Source: Rothia sp. P100
GTDB taxonomy: Bacteria > Actinomycetota > Actinomycetes > Actinomycetales > Micrococcaceae
Assembly: GCF_023712425.1 (NCBI RefSeq)
Contig: NZ_JAMAYG010000002.1
Location: forward strand, 248,001 to 312,000
Length of the DNA stretch: 64,000 nucleotides
Direction of reading: 5' to 3'
Both the position numbers and the translations under genes were made by a program. Under the pieces are notes generated by a model. That model worked only from the letters and a program-made list of their open reading frames with translations. It was not told the DNA's origin and did not search any database. Of the stretch, positions 1 through 9,200 are shown piece by piece; position 1 is the first letter of the stretch, and every line of letters begins with the position of its first letter.

Positions 1-65
1 CCGGTACAACCACCTGTTTTGAAGCCGGCGGCCACCTAGAAGCACAGGTAGGGGCACGCCCTTAG
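1..65 (+). CDS. hisI: 3' end of phosphoribosyl-AMP cyclohydrolase (partial)
   Basis: The reading frame that enters at base 3 encodes GTTTCFEAGGHLEAQVGARP and stops at TAG 63-65. HisI proteins end with a zinc-binding CHTG...CF segment, and the window starts inside what looks like that segment (G-T-T-T-C-F). The enzyme opens the ring of phosphoribosyl-AMP in histidine biosynthesis. The assignment also rests on context: in many Actinobacteria hisI lies directly upstream of trpE, as here. Only about 20 codons are visible, so this is a moderate call. The 99 bases between this stop and the trpE start contain no Trp-rich leader peptide. Confidence 0.5.
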   Translation, partial: GTTTCFEAGGHLEAQVGARP

Positions 66-164
66 ACCGGCATTCTAGCAGCCCAAAAAATTTCACGTTA
101 CGGTGCGCGTTCACTCGGCATACACACACCGCCTAGCCCAGCAATTTTGTCAGAGGTAGAGACC

Positions 165-1733
165 ATGCAGGATCTTGGAATCATTGAACCAACTCTAGAA
201 GAGTTCCGCGCGCTCGCCGCCACCCGTCGCGTTATACCGGTGCGGGTTAAAGTGCTAGCTGATGCAATAACTCCTATCGGGCTTTACCGTTCGCTGGTGT
301 GCGCTGAGGGTGAACCTGCCCCGGGTACCTTCCTGCTGGAATCAGCTAATGAGCAGAAGCAGTGGTCCCGTTATTCCTTTGTGGGGGTGGCTAGCCGATC
401 TACGCTAAGCACAAAGGCAGGGGAGATTGTCTGGCAGGGGCTGACTCCTCAGGGAGCCCCCACCCAGGGTGACCCGGTTGATGCCGTACGCCAAACCCTT
501 GAGATGCTCCATACCGAGCCGTTCGACGGGCTTCCCCCGCTCACCAGCGGCATGGTGGGGTTTATGGGGTGGGACGTGGTTCGTCACTGGGAAAAACTGC
601 CCGGCGGGCCCGCCAGCGACATCAACCTGCCCGAGTTCGCCCTGAATATTGTCTCGGACATGGCGGTGCACGATAACTCGGACGGCACCGTCACTCTCAT
701 CGCCAACGCTATTAACTTCAACGGCACCGACGATAACGTGGATGCCGCCTACGCCGATGCCACCTCCCGCGTGCTAGATATGCTCGATAAGGTGGCCCAG
801 CCCGCTGGTGCCGCTGTTTCAACCTTGGTGGGCACCGCCACTGTAGAAGAAAAAGTAGTGGACGTTAAGCACACCTGGGATGAGCAGGGTTTCTTGGACG
901 CCATCGATAAGTCCAAGAAAAACATTCTTGATGGCGATGTATTTCAGATCGTGGTCTCCCGCCGTTTTGAAACAGAGAACTCTGCCAGCGCCCTCGACGT
1001 TTACCGTGTGCTGCGCCAGAGCAACCCTTCACCCTACATGTACCTCTTTAACTTTGAATCTACAGAGGACGGCCAGCCCTTTCAGATTGTTGGTTCATCA
1101 CCTGAGGCTCTGGTGACTCTCAAGGACGGCACAGCTACCACCCACCCCATCGCTGGGTCCCGCCCCCGCGGGGCTACTCGTGAGGCTGATATCGCTTTAG
1201 CTGAAGAGCTATTGGCCGATGAAAAGGAACGCTCCGAGCACCTCATGCTGATCGACCTGGCGCGCAATGACCTCTCCCGCATCGCGGTTCCGGGCAGTGT
1301 AGAGGTTACTCAATTTATGGAAATTGAGCGCTTTAGCCACATCATGCACATCTCCTCGGAGGTCAAGGCGCAGCTGGCTGAGGGAAGGAGCGCCTATGAC
1401 GTTCTGCGCGTTGCCTTCCCTGCAGGTACCCTCTCTGGTGCGCCAAAGCCCCGCGCTATGCAACTGTTAGACGAATATGAAGTCAGTGCCCGCGGGATTT
1501 ACGGCGGTGTTTGCGGCTACTTCGACTTCGCCGGAAACATGGATATGGCGATCGCTATCCGAACCGCCGTTCTTAAAGGAGGCAAGGGATATGTCCAGGC
1601 GGGGGCAGGTATCGTCATGGATTCAGTCCCTGCAAGCGAGGCCCAAGAAACTGTGGACAAGGCTGCAGCGCCTCTGCGCGCTGTTATCACGGCATCCGGA
1701 CTGGCACCCTTGCCAGCTGGGAAAGGTCAATAA
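165..1733 (+). CDS. trpE: Anthranilate synthase component I
   Basis: TrpE converts chorismate to anthranilate with ammonia or with glutamine through TrpG; no trpG is visible here. The 522-residue product has the normal length. An LLES motif at about residues 57-60 is the conserved tryptophan feedback site. The chorismate-binding domain fills the C-terminal half, with DLARNDLSRIA, GGVCGYFDFAGNMD and QAGAGIVMDS. I chose ATG 165 because GAGGT lies just upstream; a TTG at 147 is in frame but has no ribosome-binding site. The stop codon abuts the next gene's ATG, so the two are translationally coupled. No attenuator peptide was seen upstream. Confidence 0.95.
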   Translation: MQDLGIIEPTLEEFRALAATRRVIPVRVKVLADAITPIGLYRSLVCAEGEPAPGTFLLESANEQKQWSRYSFVGVASRSTLSTKAGEIVWQGLTPQGAPTQGDPVDAVRQTLEMLHTEPFDGLPPLTSGMVGFMGWDVVRHWEKLPGGPASDINLPEFALNIVSDMAVHDNSDGTVTLIANAINFNGTDDNVDAAYADATSRVLDMLDKVAQPAGAAVSTLVGTATVEEKVVDVKHTWDEQGFLDAIDKSKKNILDGDVFQIVVSRRFETENSASALDVYRVLRQSNPSPYMYLFNFESTEDGQPFQIVGSSPEALVTLKDGTATTHPIAGSRPRGATREADIALAEELLADEKERSEHLMLIDLARNDLSRIAVPGSVEVTQFMEIERFSHIMHISSEVKAQLAEGRSAYDVLRVAFPAGTLSGAPKPRAMQLLDEYEVSARGIYGGVCGYFDFAGNMDMAIAIRTAVLKGGKGYVQAGAGIVMDSVPASEAQETVDKAAAPLRAVITASGLAPLPAGKGQ

Positions 1734-2375
1734 ATGAGCACCGCACCCGATTCTTCACAGAAGGTTACTGCCAGCGTCCGCAGTGATGTTGATAAGAAGC
1801 CTAATTTCTCTACCCCTGGGCGCGTCATGGGGGCCTCTTTGCTGGCCGCAGGTCTAGCTTTTGCCTCGACCCTGCCCATATGGATTCGGGCTGAGGTGAC
1901 CACCGTGCTTGAAACTACCACCCTTGAAATTTCTGGTGCGGACGCCGCCAGCGCGGTGAGTGCACTGGCACTCGTAGCCCTCGCAGCGGCAATCGCTGTG
2001 CGCTTTACTGGGCCTAAACTCAAGAAAATCGTGAGTGCTCTTATGGTGCTGGTGGGTCTAGGCATAGCTGTCTCAGCTGTGGGCGTCTACCGCAACCCTC
2101 AAGCGGCAGCTTCCACCGATGTAAGCGCTGCAACGGGGACCACCGCTGCCGCTAATTCTTATCTTGTGACCATCATGCCCTGGCTAGCTGTAGTCGGCGG
2201 TTTGCTGGTGATTGCCTGCGGCGTATGGACGTTTTTTGCCTCGTCGCACTGGGTTGTTGGCCGTAAGTATGACCGTGCATCTGCACGCGCCCAGCGGATC
2301 AGCACAGTGGATGAAGTAGACGATATCGACGCCTGGGATTCCCTGAGCGAGGGGCAAGACCCTACCGACCGCTAG
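1734..2375 (+). CDS. Trp-operon associated membrane protein
   Basis: This 213-residue protein starts at the base after the trpE stop. It has four predicted membrane helices, at about residues 30-52, 70-95, 100-121 and 145-171, and a hydrophilic acidic C-terminus (DEVDDIDAWDSLSEG). Position and topology match the family of about 200-residue membrane proteins found beside trpE in Actinobacteria, often called Trp biosynthesis associated membrane proteins. Its biochemical role is not established; a part in tryptophan or indole handling is only inferred from position. In relatives the HGxxPAAW small protein and trpC follow directly; here the hut cluster lies between. Confidence 0.85.
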   Translation: MSTAPDSSQKVTASVRSDVDKKPNFSTPGRVMGASLLAAGLAFASTLPIWIRAEVTTVLETTTLEISGADAASAVSALALVALAAAIAVRFTGPKLKKIVSALMVLVGLGIAVSAVGVYRNPQAAASTDVSAATGTTAAANSYLVTIMPWLAVVGGLLVIACGVWTFFASSHWVVGRKYDRASARAQRISTVDEVDDIDAWDSLSEGQDPTDR

Positions 2376-2389
2376 ACCTTAACGCAGCG

Positions 2390-3136
2390 CTAGATACCGA
2401 AGCTGCCTTCAAGTCGGCCACGACTACCCGGGTATAAGAGGGCCACCTGACTAATGACAGTGTCACCTGACCAGGTGGTACGCAGGAGCTTTAGGCAGGG
2501 CTCAGCGGAATCAATCTCTAACTCTTGAGCCTGCTGGGCGCTGGGTAGGACTGCCTCAACACTGTGGGTTCCGCGGGTTATCGGATGGCAGTTACCTAGA
2601 TAAACATTCGGGGTGGTGCTGGAGAAATCCTGGTCAAGGTAGTGGGGGGTTACCTCTGCGTTGACCAAGCGCTCTTCTCGTTGCAGGGGGACTCCGTTAT
2701 CGCAGTGAATCAAGACGCTGTGGAATACTCGACTACCCAGGGCTTCGTCAATAGGCCAGGGAGCTTGCACCGCTCTTATTTCTTCGAGGAGAGTTACGCG
2801 GCTCTGGTGAAGGTGGCCTCTTTCAGTGATTTCATCGGCGATATTTTTAACCTCAAAGAGCGCAGAAGCGCTCTTTTGTGGCGCCACGAAGGTGCCGACT
2901 CCCTGGGTACGATAGAGCAGCCCCTCAGCGGTGAGTTCCCGAATAGCGCGGTTAATGGTCATCCGCGAGAGGCCCAGAGCGTGCGTCATTTCGTTTTCTG
3001 ACGGGATGGGCTCGCCACTAGACCAAGAACCACTGGAGATACGGTGCGTCAGGAGTTTTTTAAGGAGCTTGTAGGCGGGCAACGCTTCACCGCGGTAGTC
3101 GGTGAATTCTTGGCTCAAGTCGGTTATTTTTTCCAT
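2390..3136 (-). CDS. hutC: Histidine-utilisation repressor, GntR family (HutC-like)
   Basis: This 248-residue regulator has an N-terminal winged helix-turn-helix (about residues 15-80; SENEMTHALGLSRMTINRAI is the recognition part) and a C-terminal UTRA ligand domain. HutC-type repressors bind urocanate and release hut promoters. It is divergent from hutU, which fits this role. I chose ATG 3136 because the longer GTG start at 3187 would put the palindromic operator (3158-3171) inside the coding region. A second in-frame extension has no good ribosome-binding site. It converges on the trp membrane-protein gene with a 14-base gap and no visible terminator. Confidence 0.88.
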   Translation of the reverse strand: MEKITDLSQEFTDYRGEALPAYKLLKKLLTHRISSGSWSSGEPIPSENEMTHALGLSRMTINRAIRELTAEGLLYRTQGVGTFVAPQKSASALFEVKNIADEITERGHLHQSRVTLLEEIRAVQAPWPIDEALGSRVFHSVLIHCDNGVPLQREERLVNAEVTPHYLDQDFSSTTPNVYLGNCHPITRGTHSVEAVLPSAQQAQELEIDSAEPCLKLLRTTWSGDTVISQVALLYPGSRGRLEGSFGI

Positions 3137-3157
3137 CCCCACCCCATTGACAAAGCA

Positions 3158-3171
3158 GTTGTATATACAAC
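3158..3171. promoter_or_regulatory. HutC-type operator palindrome
   Basis: The sequence GTTGTATATACAAC is a perfect 14-bp palindrome 21 bases upstream of the hutC ATG, in the hutC/hutU divergent region. Its core TGTATATACA resembles the sites of HutC-subfamily GntR repressors as I remember them from Pseudomonas. Related GTATAT stretches recur at 3204-3209 and 3256-3261, which may be weaker half sites. Confidence 0.65.
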
Positions 3172-3200
3172 ATGATGGGTGTGACACCCCTCATGTTTCA

Positions 3201-3228
3201 ACTGTATATCCCGGCTCAGACCGGTCAA
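3201..3228 (-). promoter_or_regulatory. Probable hutC promoter
   Basis: On the minus strand TTGACC (3228-3223) is followed after 16 bases by TACAGT (3206-3201). The -10 overlaps the second GTATAT motif, and the palindromic operator lies just downstream of the expected transcript start. This would allow autorepression. Confidence 0.45.
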
Positions 3229-3280
3229 AATCAGACCCAGACATGGTGAGGGCAGGTATATCGTGCACAAAGGAGTAGCC

Positions 3281-4945
3281 ATGACCACCACCGGGCCCCG
3301 CCCCATTCACGCACCTACCGGCAATGAACTTAATACCCTAGGATGGCAGCAAGAAGGCGCCCTGCGCATGCTGATGAATAACCTTGACCCCGCTAACGCC
3401 GAGCACCCCGATGAGCTGGTGGTCTACGGTGGAACAGGCAAGGCCGCCCGTAACTGGGAGTCCTTTGATGCCATTGTAGGCACCCTCAAAACACTGAAAA
3501 ACGATGAAACACTGCTGGTCCAGTCCGGTAAGCCTGTGGGTGTTTTCCGTACCCACGAATGGTCGCCCCGCGTCCTCTTAGCCAACTCAAACCTGGTAGG
3601 AGACTGGGCTAACTGGGAGCACTTCCGTGCACTAGAAGCTGAAGGGCTGATGATGTACGGGCAGATGACGGCGGGCTCCTGGATCTACATTGGAACCCAG
3701 GGCATTTTGCAGGGCACCTACGAAACCTTTGGCGCCGTTGCCCGCAAGCGTTTTAGCGGTAGCCTGGCTGGCACCATCACCCTAACTGCTGGCCTAGGTG
3801 GCATGGGCGGTGCCCAGCCCCTAGCAGTCACTATGAACGAGGGCGTCGTCATCGCCGTCGATGTTGATGAATCTCGCGTTGATCGCCGTATCGAGCACCG
3901 TTACTTGGACGTCAAAGCTGACAACCTCGACCATGCTCTAGAACTAGCTATCGATGCCCGCGACGCTAAGAAGCCACTCTCCATCGGCGTTGTGGGCAAT
4001 GCGGCTGAAATCTTCCCTGAGCTTCTGCGTCGTAAAGCACCCATCGATATTGTCACCGACCAGACCAGTGCCCATGACCCTCTGGCTTACCTGCCGGTAG
4101 AGGTCACTTTTGAGGATTGGAAGACTGAGGCGCAGCGCGACCCGGTGCTTTTCACCAAAGAGGCACGTGTCTCTATGGCAGCTCAGGTGGAGGCCATGGT
4201 GGGGTTCATGGACGCAGGCGCTGAGGTCTTTGACTACGGCAACTCCATCCGCGATGAAGCTCGTAAGGCCGGTTATCAACGTGCCTTCGACTTCCCTGGG
4301 TTTGTACCTGCCTACATTCGCCCAATGTTCGAAGAAGGCCTGGGGCCCTTCCGCTGGGCTGCCCTATCCGGTGACCCCAAAGACATCGAGGCAACTGACC
4401 GGGCAATTTTGGAGCTTTTCCCCGAGAATGAGCACCTGGCGCGCTGGATCACAATGGCCGGTGAGAAGGTTGAATTCCAGGGCCTGCCGGCGCGTATTTG
4501 CTGGCTGGGCTACGGCGAGCGCCACAAGGCCGGCCTGAAGTTCAATGAGATGGTGGCCAATGGTGAGCTGTCGGCTCCGATAGCTATTGGCCGTGATCAT
4601 CTGGATTCCGGTTCGGTAGCTTCCCCCTACCGAGAGACTGAGGCCATGAAGGACGGATCTGATGCTGTGGCTGACTGGCCTCTTTTGAACGCGCTACTCA
4701 ACACGGCCTCCGGTGCCTCTTGGGTATCCCTGCATCACGGTGGTGGCGTTGGCATGGGCCGCTCTATTCACGCCGGTCAGGTCTGTATCGCTGACGGTAC
4801 AGAATTGGCTGCGCAGAAACTAGAGAGGGTGCTTACGAATGACCCGGGCATGGGCGTCATCCGTCATGTGGACGCGGGTTACGAGCACGCATCTAATGTT
4901 GCGGCTGAGCGCGGAGTACGTATTCCCATGCAGGAGCAAGCGTAA
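3281..4945 (+). CDS. hutU: Urocanate hydratase (urocanase)
   Basis: HutU hydrates urocanate to imidazolonepropionate using tightly bound NAD+. The 554-residue product has the family length. Characteristic stretches are [13 protein letters not shown] near the N-terminus, the dinucleotide-binding [31 protein letters not shown], and the active-site region [15 protein letters not shown] with Cys407. The C-terminal part carries [21 protein letters not shown] 3281 is preceded by AAAGGAG at 3269-3275, so I preferred it to the in-frame GTG at 3263. It is the first gene of the plus-strand hut operon; hutI follows after 2 bases. Confidence 0.97.
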   Translation: MTTTGPRPIHAPTGNELNTLGWQQEGALRMLMNNLDPANAEHPDELVVYGGTGKAARNWESFDAIVGTLKTLKNDETLLVQSGKPVGVFRTHEWSPRVLLANSNLVGDWANWEHFRALEAEGLMMYGQMTAGSWIYIGTQGILQGTYETFGAVARKRFSGSLAGTITLTAGLGGMGGAQPLAVTMNEGVVIAVDVDESRVDRRIEHRYLDVKADNLDHALELAIDARDAKKPLSIGVVGNAAEIFPELLRRKAPIDIVTDQTSAHDPLAYLPVEVTFEDWKTEAQRDPVLFTKEARVSMAAQVEAMVGFMDAGAEVFDYGNSIRDEARKAGYQRAFDFPGFVPAYIRPMFEEGLGPFRWAALSGDPKDIEATDRAILELFPENEHLARWITMAGEKVEFQGLPARICWLGYGERHKAGLKFNEMVANGELSAPIAIGRDHLDSGSVASPYRETEAMKDGSDAVADWPLLNALLNTASGASWVSLHHGGGVGMGRSIHAGQVCIADGTELAAQKLERVLTNDPGMGVIRHVDAGYEHASNVAAERGVRIPMQEQA

Positions 4946-4947
4946 TC

Positions 4948-6168
4948 ATGGCGAGCACGCTATTGACCAATATTGGATCATTAGTCACTAACGATCCGAG
5001 TCTTGAGCGCGGGCCCCTCGGCATCGTGGAGCAGGCTGCGGTTTTGGTTGAAGATGGCGCAGTGGCCTGGGTGGGCCAGGCTTCTGCGGCACCTGCTGCC
5101 GATAAATCTATCGACTGTGAGGGCCGGGCAGTAATTCCCGGGTTTGTGGAATCCCACTCACACCTGGTGTTTGCGGGAGACCGGTCTGAGGAATTCTCCG
5201 CCCGCATGCAGGGGAAGGCTTATGAAGCCGGCGGGATCCGTTCTACCATTGAGCAGACCCGCGCTGCCTCATCTGGTGAGCTTGCGGCAAACGCCCGCAA
5301 GCTGCTGGGGGAGTACCTGCGTAGCGGGTCAACCACCGTGGAGATTAAGAGTGGCTACGGGCAAAATACTGAATCTGAGCTGCGGTCTGTGCAGGTGGCA
5401 GCTGGTTGCACCGATGAGGTAACCCTACTGGCAGCCCACGTGGCTCCACCGGAGTATGCGGGGCGGCAGGATGACTATGTTCAGATGGTTCTTGATGAGA
5501 TGATCCCCGTTTGCGCTCCGTATGCCAGCTGGATTGACGTGTTCTGCGAGAAGGGCGCTTTTAGTGAAGAGCAATCGCGGGCAGTGTTGCTCGCAGGGCA
5601 GGCAGCCGGGCTAAAAGCACGGGTGCACGGTAACCAGCTGACCTACGGGGCAGGTGTGCAACTGGCGGTCGAGCTGGGTGCGGCCTCGGTGGATCACGCG
5701 GTCTACCTGAGCGATGCAGACGTGGACGCCTTGGCGAACTCGACCACGGTAGCTACCGTTTTGCCGGGTGCTGATTTCTCTACCCGTAACAGTTACCCGC
5801 CTGCTCGCAGGCTCCTGGACGCCGGTGCCACCCTCGCATTGGGGGCAGACTGCAACCCGGGAACCAGCTTCACCACTTCCATTCCCTTTTGTATCGCTCT
5901 GGCAGTGCGTGATTTGGCGATGAGCCCGGATGAAGCCCTGTGGTCAGCAACCGCTGGAGGCGCCCGCGCTCTACAACGCGAAGATGTTGGAAGTCTGCGG
6001 GTGGGCGCTCGCGCTGACCTGGTGGAGCTGGCTGCCCCCAACCATCTGCACCTTGCTTACCGGCCCGGCGTTAGCCTGGTCCACCGGGTATGGAAAGCAG
6101 GGGAGCAGGTGGCAGGGCCGGGCACCCAGCCTACAGTGAGCGATATCAGGCAGAAGGAGTGTTACTGA
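4948..6168 (+). CDS. hutI: Imidazolonepropionase
   Basis: HutI is an amidohydrolase-superfamily metalloenzyme that opens imidazolonepropionate to N-formimidoyl-glutamate. The 406 residues are typical. Metal and substrate motifs are visible in order: VESHSHLVFAGDR (the HxH site), VEIKSGYG, AAHVAPPEYAG, KARVHGNQL, SVDHAVYL and LALGADCNPGTSFTTS (the metal-ligand Asp). It starts 2 bases after hutU and overlaps the hutG start (TGATG), so the operon is tightly coupled. Confidence 0.96.
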   Translation: MASTLLTNIGSLVTNDPSLERGPLGIVEQAAVLVEDGAVAWVGQASAAPAADKSIDCEGRAVIPGFVESHSHLVFAGDRSEEFSARMQGKAYEAGGIRSTIEQTRAASSGELAANARKLLGEYLRSGSTTVEIKSGYGQNTESELRSVQVAAGCTDEVTLLAAHVAPPEYAGRQDDYVQMVLDEMIPVCAPYASWIDVFCEKGAFSEEQSRAVLLAGQAAGLKARVHGNQLTYGAGVQLAVELGAASVDHAVYLSDADVDALANSTTVATVLPGADFSTRNSYPPARRLLDAGATLALGADCNPGTSFTTSIPFCIALAVRDLAMSPDEALWSATAGGARALQREDVGSLRVGARADLVELAAPNHLHLAYRPGVSLVHRVWKAGEQVAGPGTQPTVSDIRQKECY

Positions 6169-7220
6169 TGCAGCAGAATAACCTCTCTGACTTACATCGC
6201 TTCATCGATCGCCCTGCTTCCACCTGGTCCGGGAGGAATGATGGGGCTGGTGCTGCCCACCGTCGCGTGCACCAGGCCGTCACCTCCTTGGGGCAGGGGG
6301 TCCCGAATTCCGCTGATGCCGTCTTCATCGGCTTTGCCTCCGATGAGGGGGTGCGCCGCAATGGTGGCCGCCAGGGAGCTGCAGATGGGCCGGCGGCTTT
6401 ACGCTCAGCGCTGGGGCAGCTAGCACTGGCGCGGGGGCGCAATAGCTCACGCCACACAGACCTGGCTTTGCTGGATGCTGGGGATGTTGTGGTGTCTTCA
6501 GACCTTGAAGAGGGCCAGAAGAAGCTTGCAGCTGCTGTGAGGGCAAGTGTGGATGCCGGCGTCCTGCCTGTTGTACTGGGAGGTGGCCACGAGGTTGCCT
6601 TTGGCACCTACACCGGTGTGGCAGACTCTCGGACTCGCAAGACCGCAGGTTGTGCCACCTCGCAGCAGCCCGGGCGTCTGGGCATCCTTAACCTGGACGC
6701 CCACTTTGATGTGCGCCGGGCAGAACAGCCGACCTCGGGTACCCCTTTTTACCAGGCGCTCACCCGCGAAAGAGCGGCAGGCACTTCCTGCCGTTACACG
6801 GTGCTGGGCATTTCTGAGGCCAACAATACTCAAGAATTGTTTGATACCGCCCATGAGTTGGGGGCGGATTACGTGGTGGATGAAGACTGCGGGGTGCTGA
6901 ACCAGCAAGCCTTGCTAAGCACGGTGCGGGAATTTGTGGCCTCTGTAGACATCATTTACCTGACCCTTGATCTAGATGTCCTCCCTGCCAGCATCGCCCC
7001 TGGCGTCAGCGCCCCAGCAGGCTACGGAGTGCCCCTGGAGATCATCAACGTCGTGCTGAAAGAAGTGGCAGCTAGCGGCAAACTAGCAGCCTTCGATGTT
7101 GCCGAACTCAACCCCAGCTTCGATAGTGACGGGCGTACCGCTCAAACCGCAGCCCGCCTGATTCATACCGTACTGACCTACTACACCCCTTTAAGCTCTG
7201 CAGCACCGTCGCTGCGCTGA
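6168..7220 (+). CDS. hutG: Formimidoylglutamase
   Basis: HutG hydrolyses N-formimidoyl-glutamate to glutamate and formamide and belongs to the ureohydrolase (arginase/agmatinase) family with a two-manganese centre. Metal-binding motifs are GGGHEVAFGTY, NLDAHFDVR and YLTLDLDVLP; DVAELNPSFD near the C-terminus is also a family mark. The length is 350 residues. ATG 6168 overlaps the hutI stop and has AAGGAG at 6154-6159, so the longer frame beginning near 6090 is rejected. The presence of this enzyme means the cell uses the four-step pathway that ends directly in glutamate. Confidence 0.94.
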   Translation: MQQNNLSDLHRFIDRPASTWSGRNDGAGAAHRRVHQAVTSLGQGVPNSADAVFIGFASDEGVRRNGGRQGAADGPAALRSALGQLALARGRNSSRHTDLALLDAGDVVVSSDLEEGQKKLAAAVRASVDAGVLPVVLGGGHEVAFGTYTGVADSRTRKTAGCATSQQPGRLGILNLDAHFDVRRAEQPTSGTPFYQALTRERAAGTSCRYTVLGISEANNTQELFDTAHELGADYVVDEDCGVLNQQALLSTVREFVASVDIIYLTLDLDVLPASIAPGVSAPAGYGVPLEIINVVLKEVAASGKLAAFDVAELNPSFDSDGRTAQTAARLIHTVLTYYTPLSSAAPSLR

Positions 7221-7247
7221 GCACCCAGACTTTTGAGGAGAAACCCC

Positions 7248-8792
7248 GTGAACCAAACCCCCGTTACCGTAGGAATCGGAGCTCTAAGCTTCGAGGACGT
7301 CATTAGGGTAGCTCGCCACCGTGCTCCCGTGGTGCTCAGCGAAGAATCCCTGGCTGAAATCGCTAAGTCATCCGAGCGCATCCGCCAACTAGCCCACCAA
7401 ACAATACCGGTCTACGGTGTATCCACCGGTTTTGGTGCGTTGGCCTCCAAACACATCCCGGCGGAGATGCGCACCGCCCTGCAAAGGGGCCTCATCCGCT
7501 CCCACGCCGCGGGGTCTGGCAAAGAGGTAGAAACTGAGGTCATCCGCGCTCTTATGCTCCTGCGTCTTTCAACCCTCGCCACAGGCCGTACCGGCGTCCG
7601 CCCCGAAGTTGCCCAGGCTTATGCCGATATGCTCTCTGCCAACCTCACCCCGGTGGTCTATGAGTACGGCTCACTGGGCTGTTCTGGTGATTTAGCTCCG
7701 CTGGCCCACTGTGCCCTAGCAATTATCGGTGAGGGCCAGGTGCGCGATGAGCAGGGGCAGCTATTGGACACCGCCGACGCTCTCCAACAGCACGGGCTGA
7801 CCCCGGTGGTGCTGGCGGAGAAAGAGGGTCTGGCGCTGATTAATGGCACCGACGGCATGTTAGGCATGCTGGTGATGGCTATTACTGACCTGGACCGTCT
7901 GACCCGCCTGGCGGATGTGGCAGCTGCTATGAGTCTCGAAGGTTTAGTGGGTACCGATCGAGTTTTTGCTGCCGATCTGCACAGCTTGCGCCCGCATCCA
8001 GGTCAGCAGGCTGCCGCAGCCAACATGCTCAAAGTTCTTGAGGGCTCAGACATTATTCAGCATCATTCGGGCAATCACAGCACCTACGTGCAGGACGCCT
8101 ACTCGCTGCGGTGCGCCCCGCAGGTAGCCGGTGCCGTGCGAGACACCGTAGAACACGCCCGCACTGTGGCCCTGCGCGAGCTGGCTTCAGCCATCGATAA
8201 CCCGGTGGTTACTTTCGATGGTCGGGTGGAGTCTAACGGTAATTTCCACGGTGCTCCGGTGGCCTATGTTCTGGACTTCCTGGCGATTGCAGTCGCTGAC
8301 GCCGCCTCTATCTCAGAACGTCGCACCGATCGTTTTCTGGACACAGCCCGCAACCGGGGCCTGCCGCCCTTTTTGGCAGATGATCCCGGCGTGGACTCTG
8401 GGCACATGATTGCCCAGTACACCCAGGCAGCCATCGTCTCAGAACTTAAGCGACTAGCGGCACCGGCCTCGGTGGACTCTATCCCGTCCTCAGCCATGCA
8501 GGAAGATCACGTCTCTATGGGCTGGAGCGCAGCCCGTAAACTGCGAACCTCAATCGACGGGCTGAGTAGGGTACTAGCCATAGAGATTCTTACGGCTGCC
8601 CGCGGCATAGACCTGCGAGCACCCCACCAGCCCGCACCTGCCAGCGCCGCCGTCATCGCTCGCCTACGTCAGGACGTCGCGGGACCGGGCAGCGACCGCT
8701 ATTTGGCACCTGAAATCCAGGCAACCGTTGAACTGGTGGCGAGTGGAGAACTGCTGGCAGCGGCTGAAAAAGTCACAGGGCACTTGGCTTAG
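7248..8792 (+). CDS. hutH: Histidine ammonia-lyase
   Basis: HutH removes ammonia from histidine to give urocanate, the first step of the pathway. The 514-residue protein carries the MIO cofactor region GSLGCSGDLAPLAH, with the triad Cys145-Ser146-Gly147. The textbook triad is Ala-Ser-Gly; Cys-Ser-Gly is a variant I believe occurs in other Actinobacteria. Substrate-site stretches QHHSGNHSTYVQDAYSLRC and FHGAPVAYVLDF are present. The GTG at 7248 is chosen because GAGGAG (7235-7240) sits 7 bases upstream; the in-frame TTG 7233 overlaps that site. It is the last gene of the operon. No hairpin terminator was seen after it. Confidence 0.96.
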   Translation: MNQTPVTVGIGALSFEDVIRVARHRAPVVLSEESLAEIAKSSERIRQLAHQTIPVYGVSTGFGALASKHIPAEMRTALQRGLIRSHAAGSGKEVETEVIRALMLLRLSTLATGRTGVRPEVAQAYADMLSANLTPVVYEYGSLGCSGDLAPLAHCALAIIGEGQVRDEQGQLLDTADALQQHGLTPVVLAEKEGLALINGTDGMLGMLVMAITDLDRLTRLADVAAAMSLEGLVGTDRVFAADLHSLRPHPGQQAAAANMLKVLEGSDIIQHHSGNHSTYVQDAYSLRCAPQVAGAVRDTVEHARTVALRELASAIDNPVVTFDGRVESNGNFHGAPVAYVLDFLAIAVADAASISERRTDRFLDTARNRGLPPFLADDPGVDSGHMIAQYTQAAIVSELKRLAAPASVDSIPSSAMQEDHVSMGWSAARKLRTSIDGLSRVLAIEILTAARGIDLRAPHQPAPASAAVIARLRQDVAGPGSDRYLAPEIQATVELVASGELLAAAEKVTGHLA

Positions 8793-8933
8793 TCTTCAAC
8801 CGAGAAAGCAAAAATTATGAGCATATAGCCTGTGATATTGGGTTAAAGCATTCCTATCTCATAAGATAGACCTAAGCACCCCTGCGCTCATCGGTGCACC
8901 TGAGCGCAAAATACACACACTGAGGAGACTCAC

Positions 8934-9182
8934 ATGTCAAAGCAGACCGTTGAGATGGTCCCCGACCTTCCCCACACCAACCACGGCAACACTATTGCTT
9001 CATGGGCAATGTTGGGCATCATAACCCTGGGCTTTCTTGTAGCTGCTATTGGCTTCGACCTTTCCAGCACCTCCATCTTCGTTGTGGGTGTAGCTATCAT
9101 GCTCATCGGTTTAGTTGCCGGTTTGGTTCTGCGAGCAGCTGGCTACGGCCAGGGCGGCAAGCACACCAAATATCACCACTAA
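8934..9182 (+). CDS. Small membrane protein, HGxxPAAW family
   Basis: This 82-residue protein has the sequence HGNTIASW at about residues 18-25 followed by two membrane helices (about 23-44 and 48-69) and a polar tail GQGGKHTKYHH. It matches the short actinobacterial family named after HGxxPAAW that lies between the trp membrane protein and trpC. GAGGAG precedes the ATG. Function is unknown. Its place before trpC confirms that the hut cluster has split an ancestral trp locus. A strong terminator follows at 9201-9231, so trpC does not depend on its transcript. Confidence 0.8.
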   Translation: MSKQTVEMVPDLPHTNHGNTIASWAMLGIITLGFLVAAIGFDLSSTSIFVVGVAIMLIGLVAGLVLRAAGYGQGGKHTKYHH

Positions 9183-9200
9183 GCTGATGATGTGAGCTGG

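Noticed and set aside
66-164. Trp attenuator in front of trpE
   Set aside because: No short ORF with consecutive Trp codons and no terminator hairpin was seen.
3187-3306. Longer N-terminus of hutC or a small minus-strand ORF
   Set aside because: Both would cover the palindromic operator and the promoter region, and lack good ribosome-binding sites.
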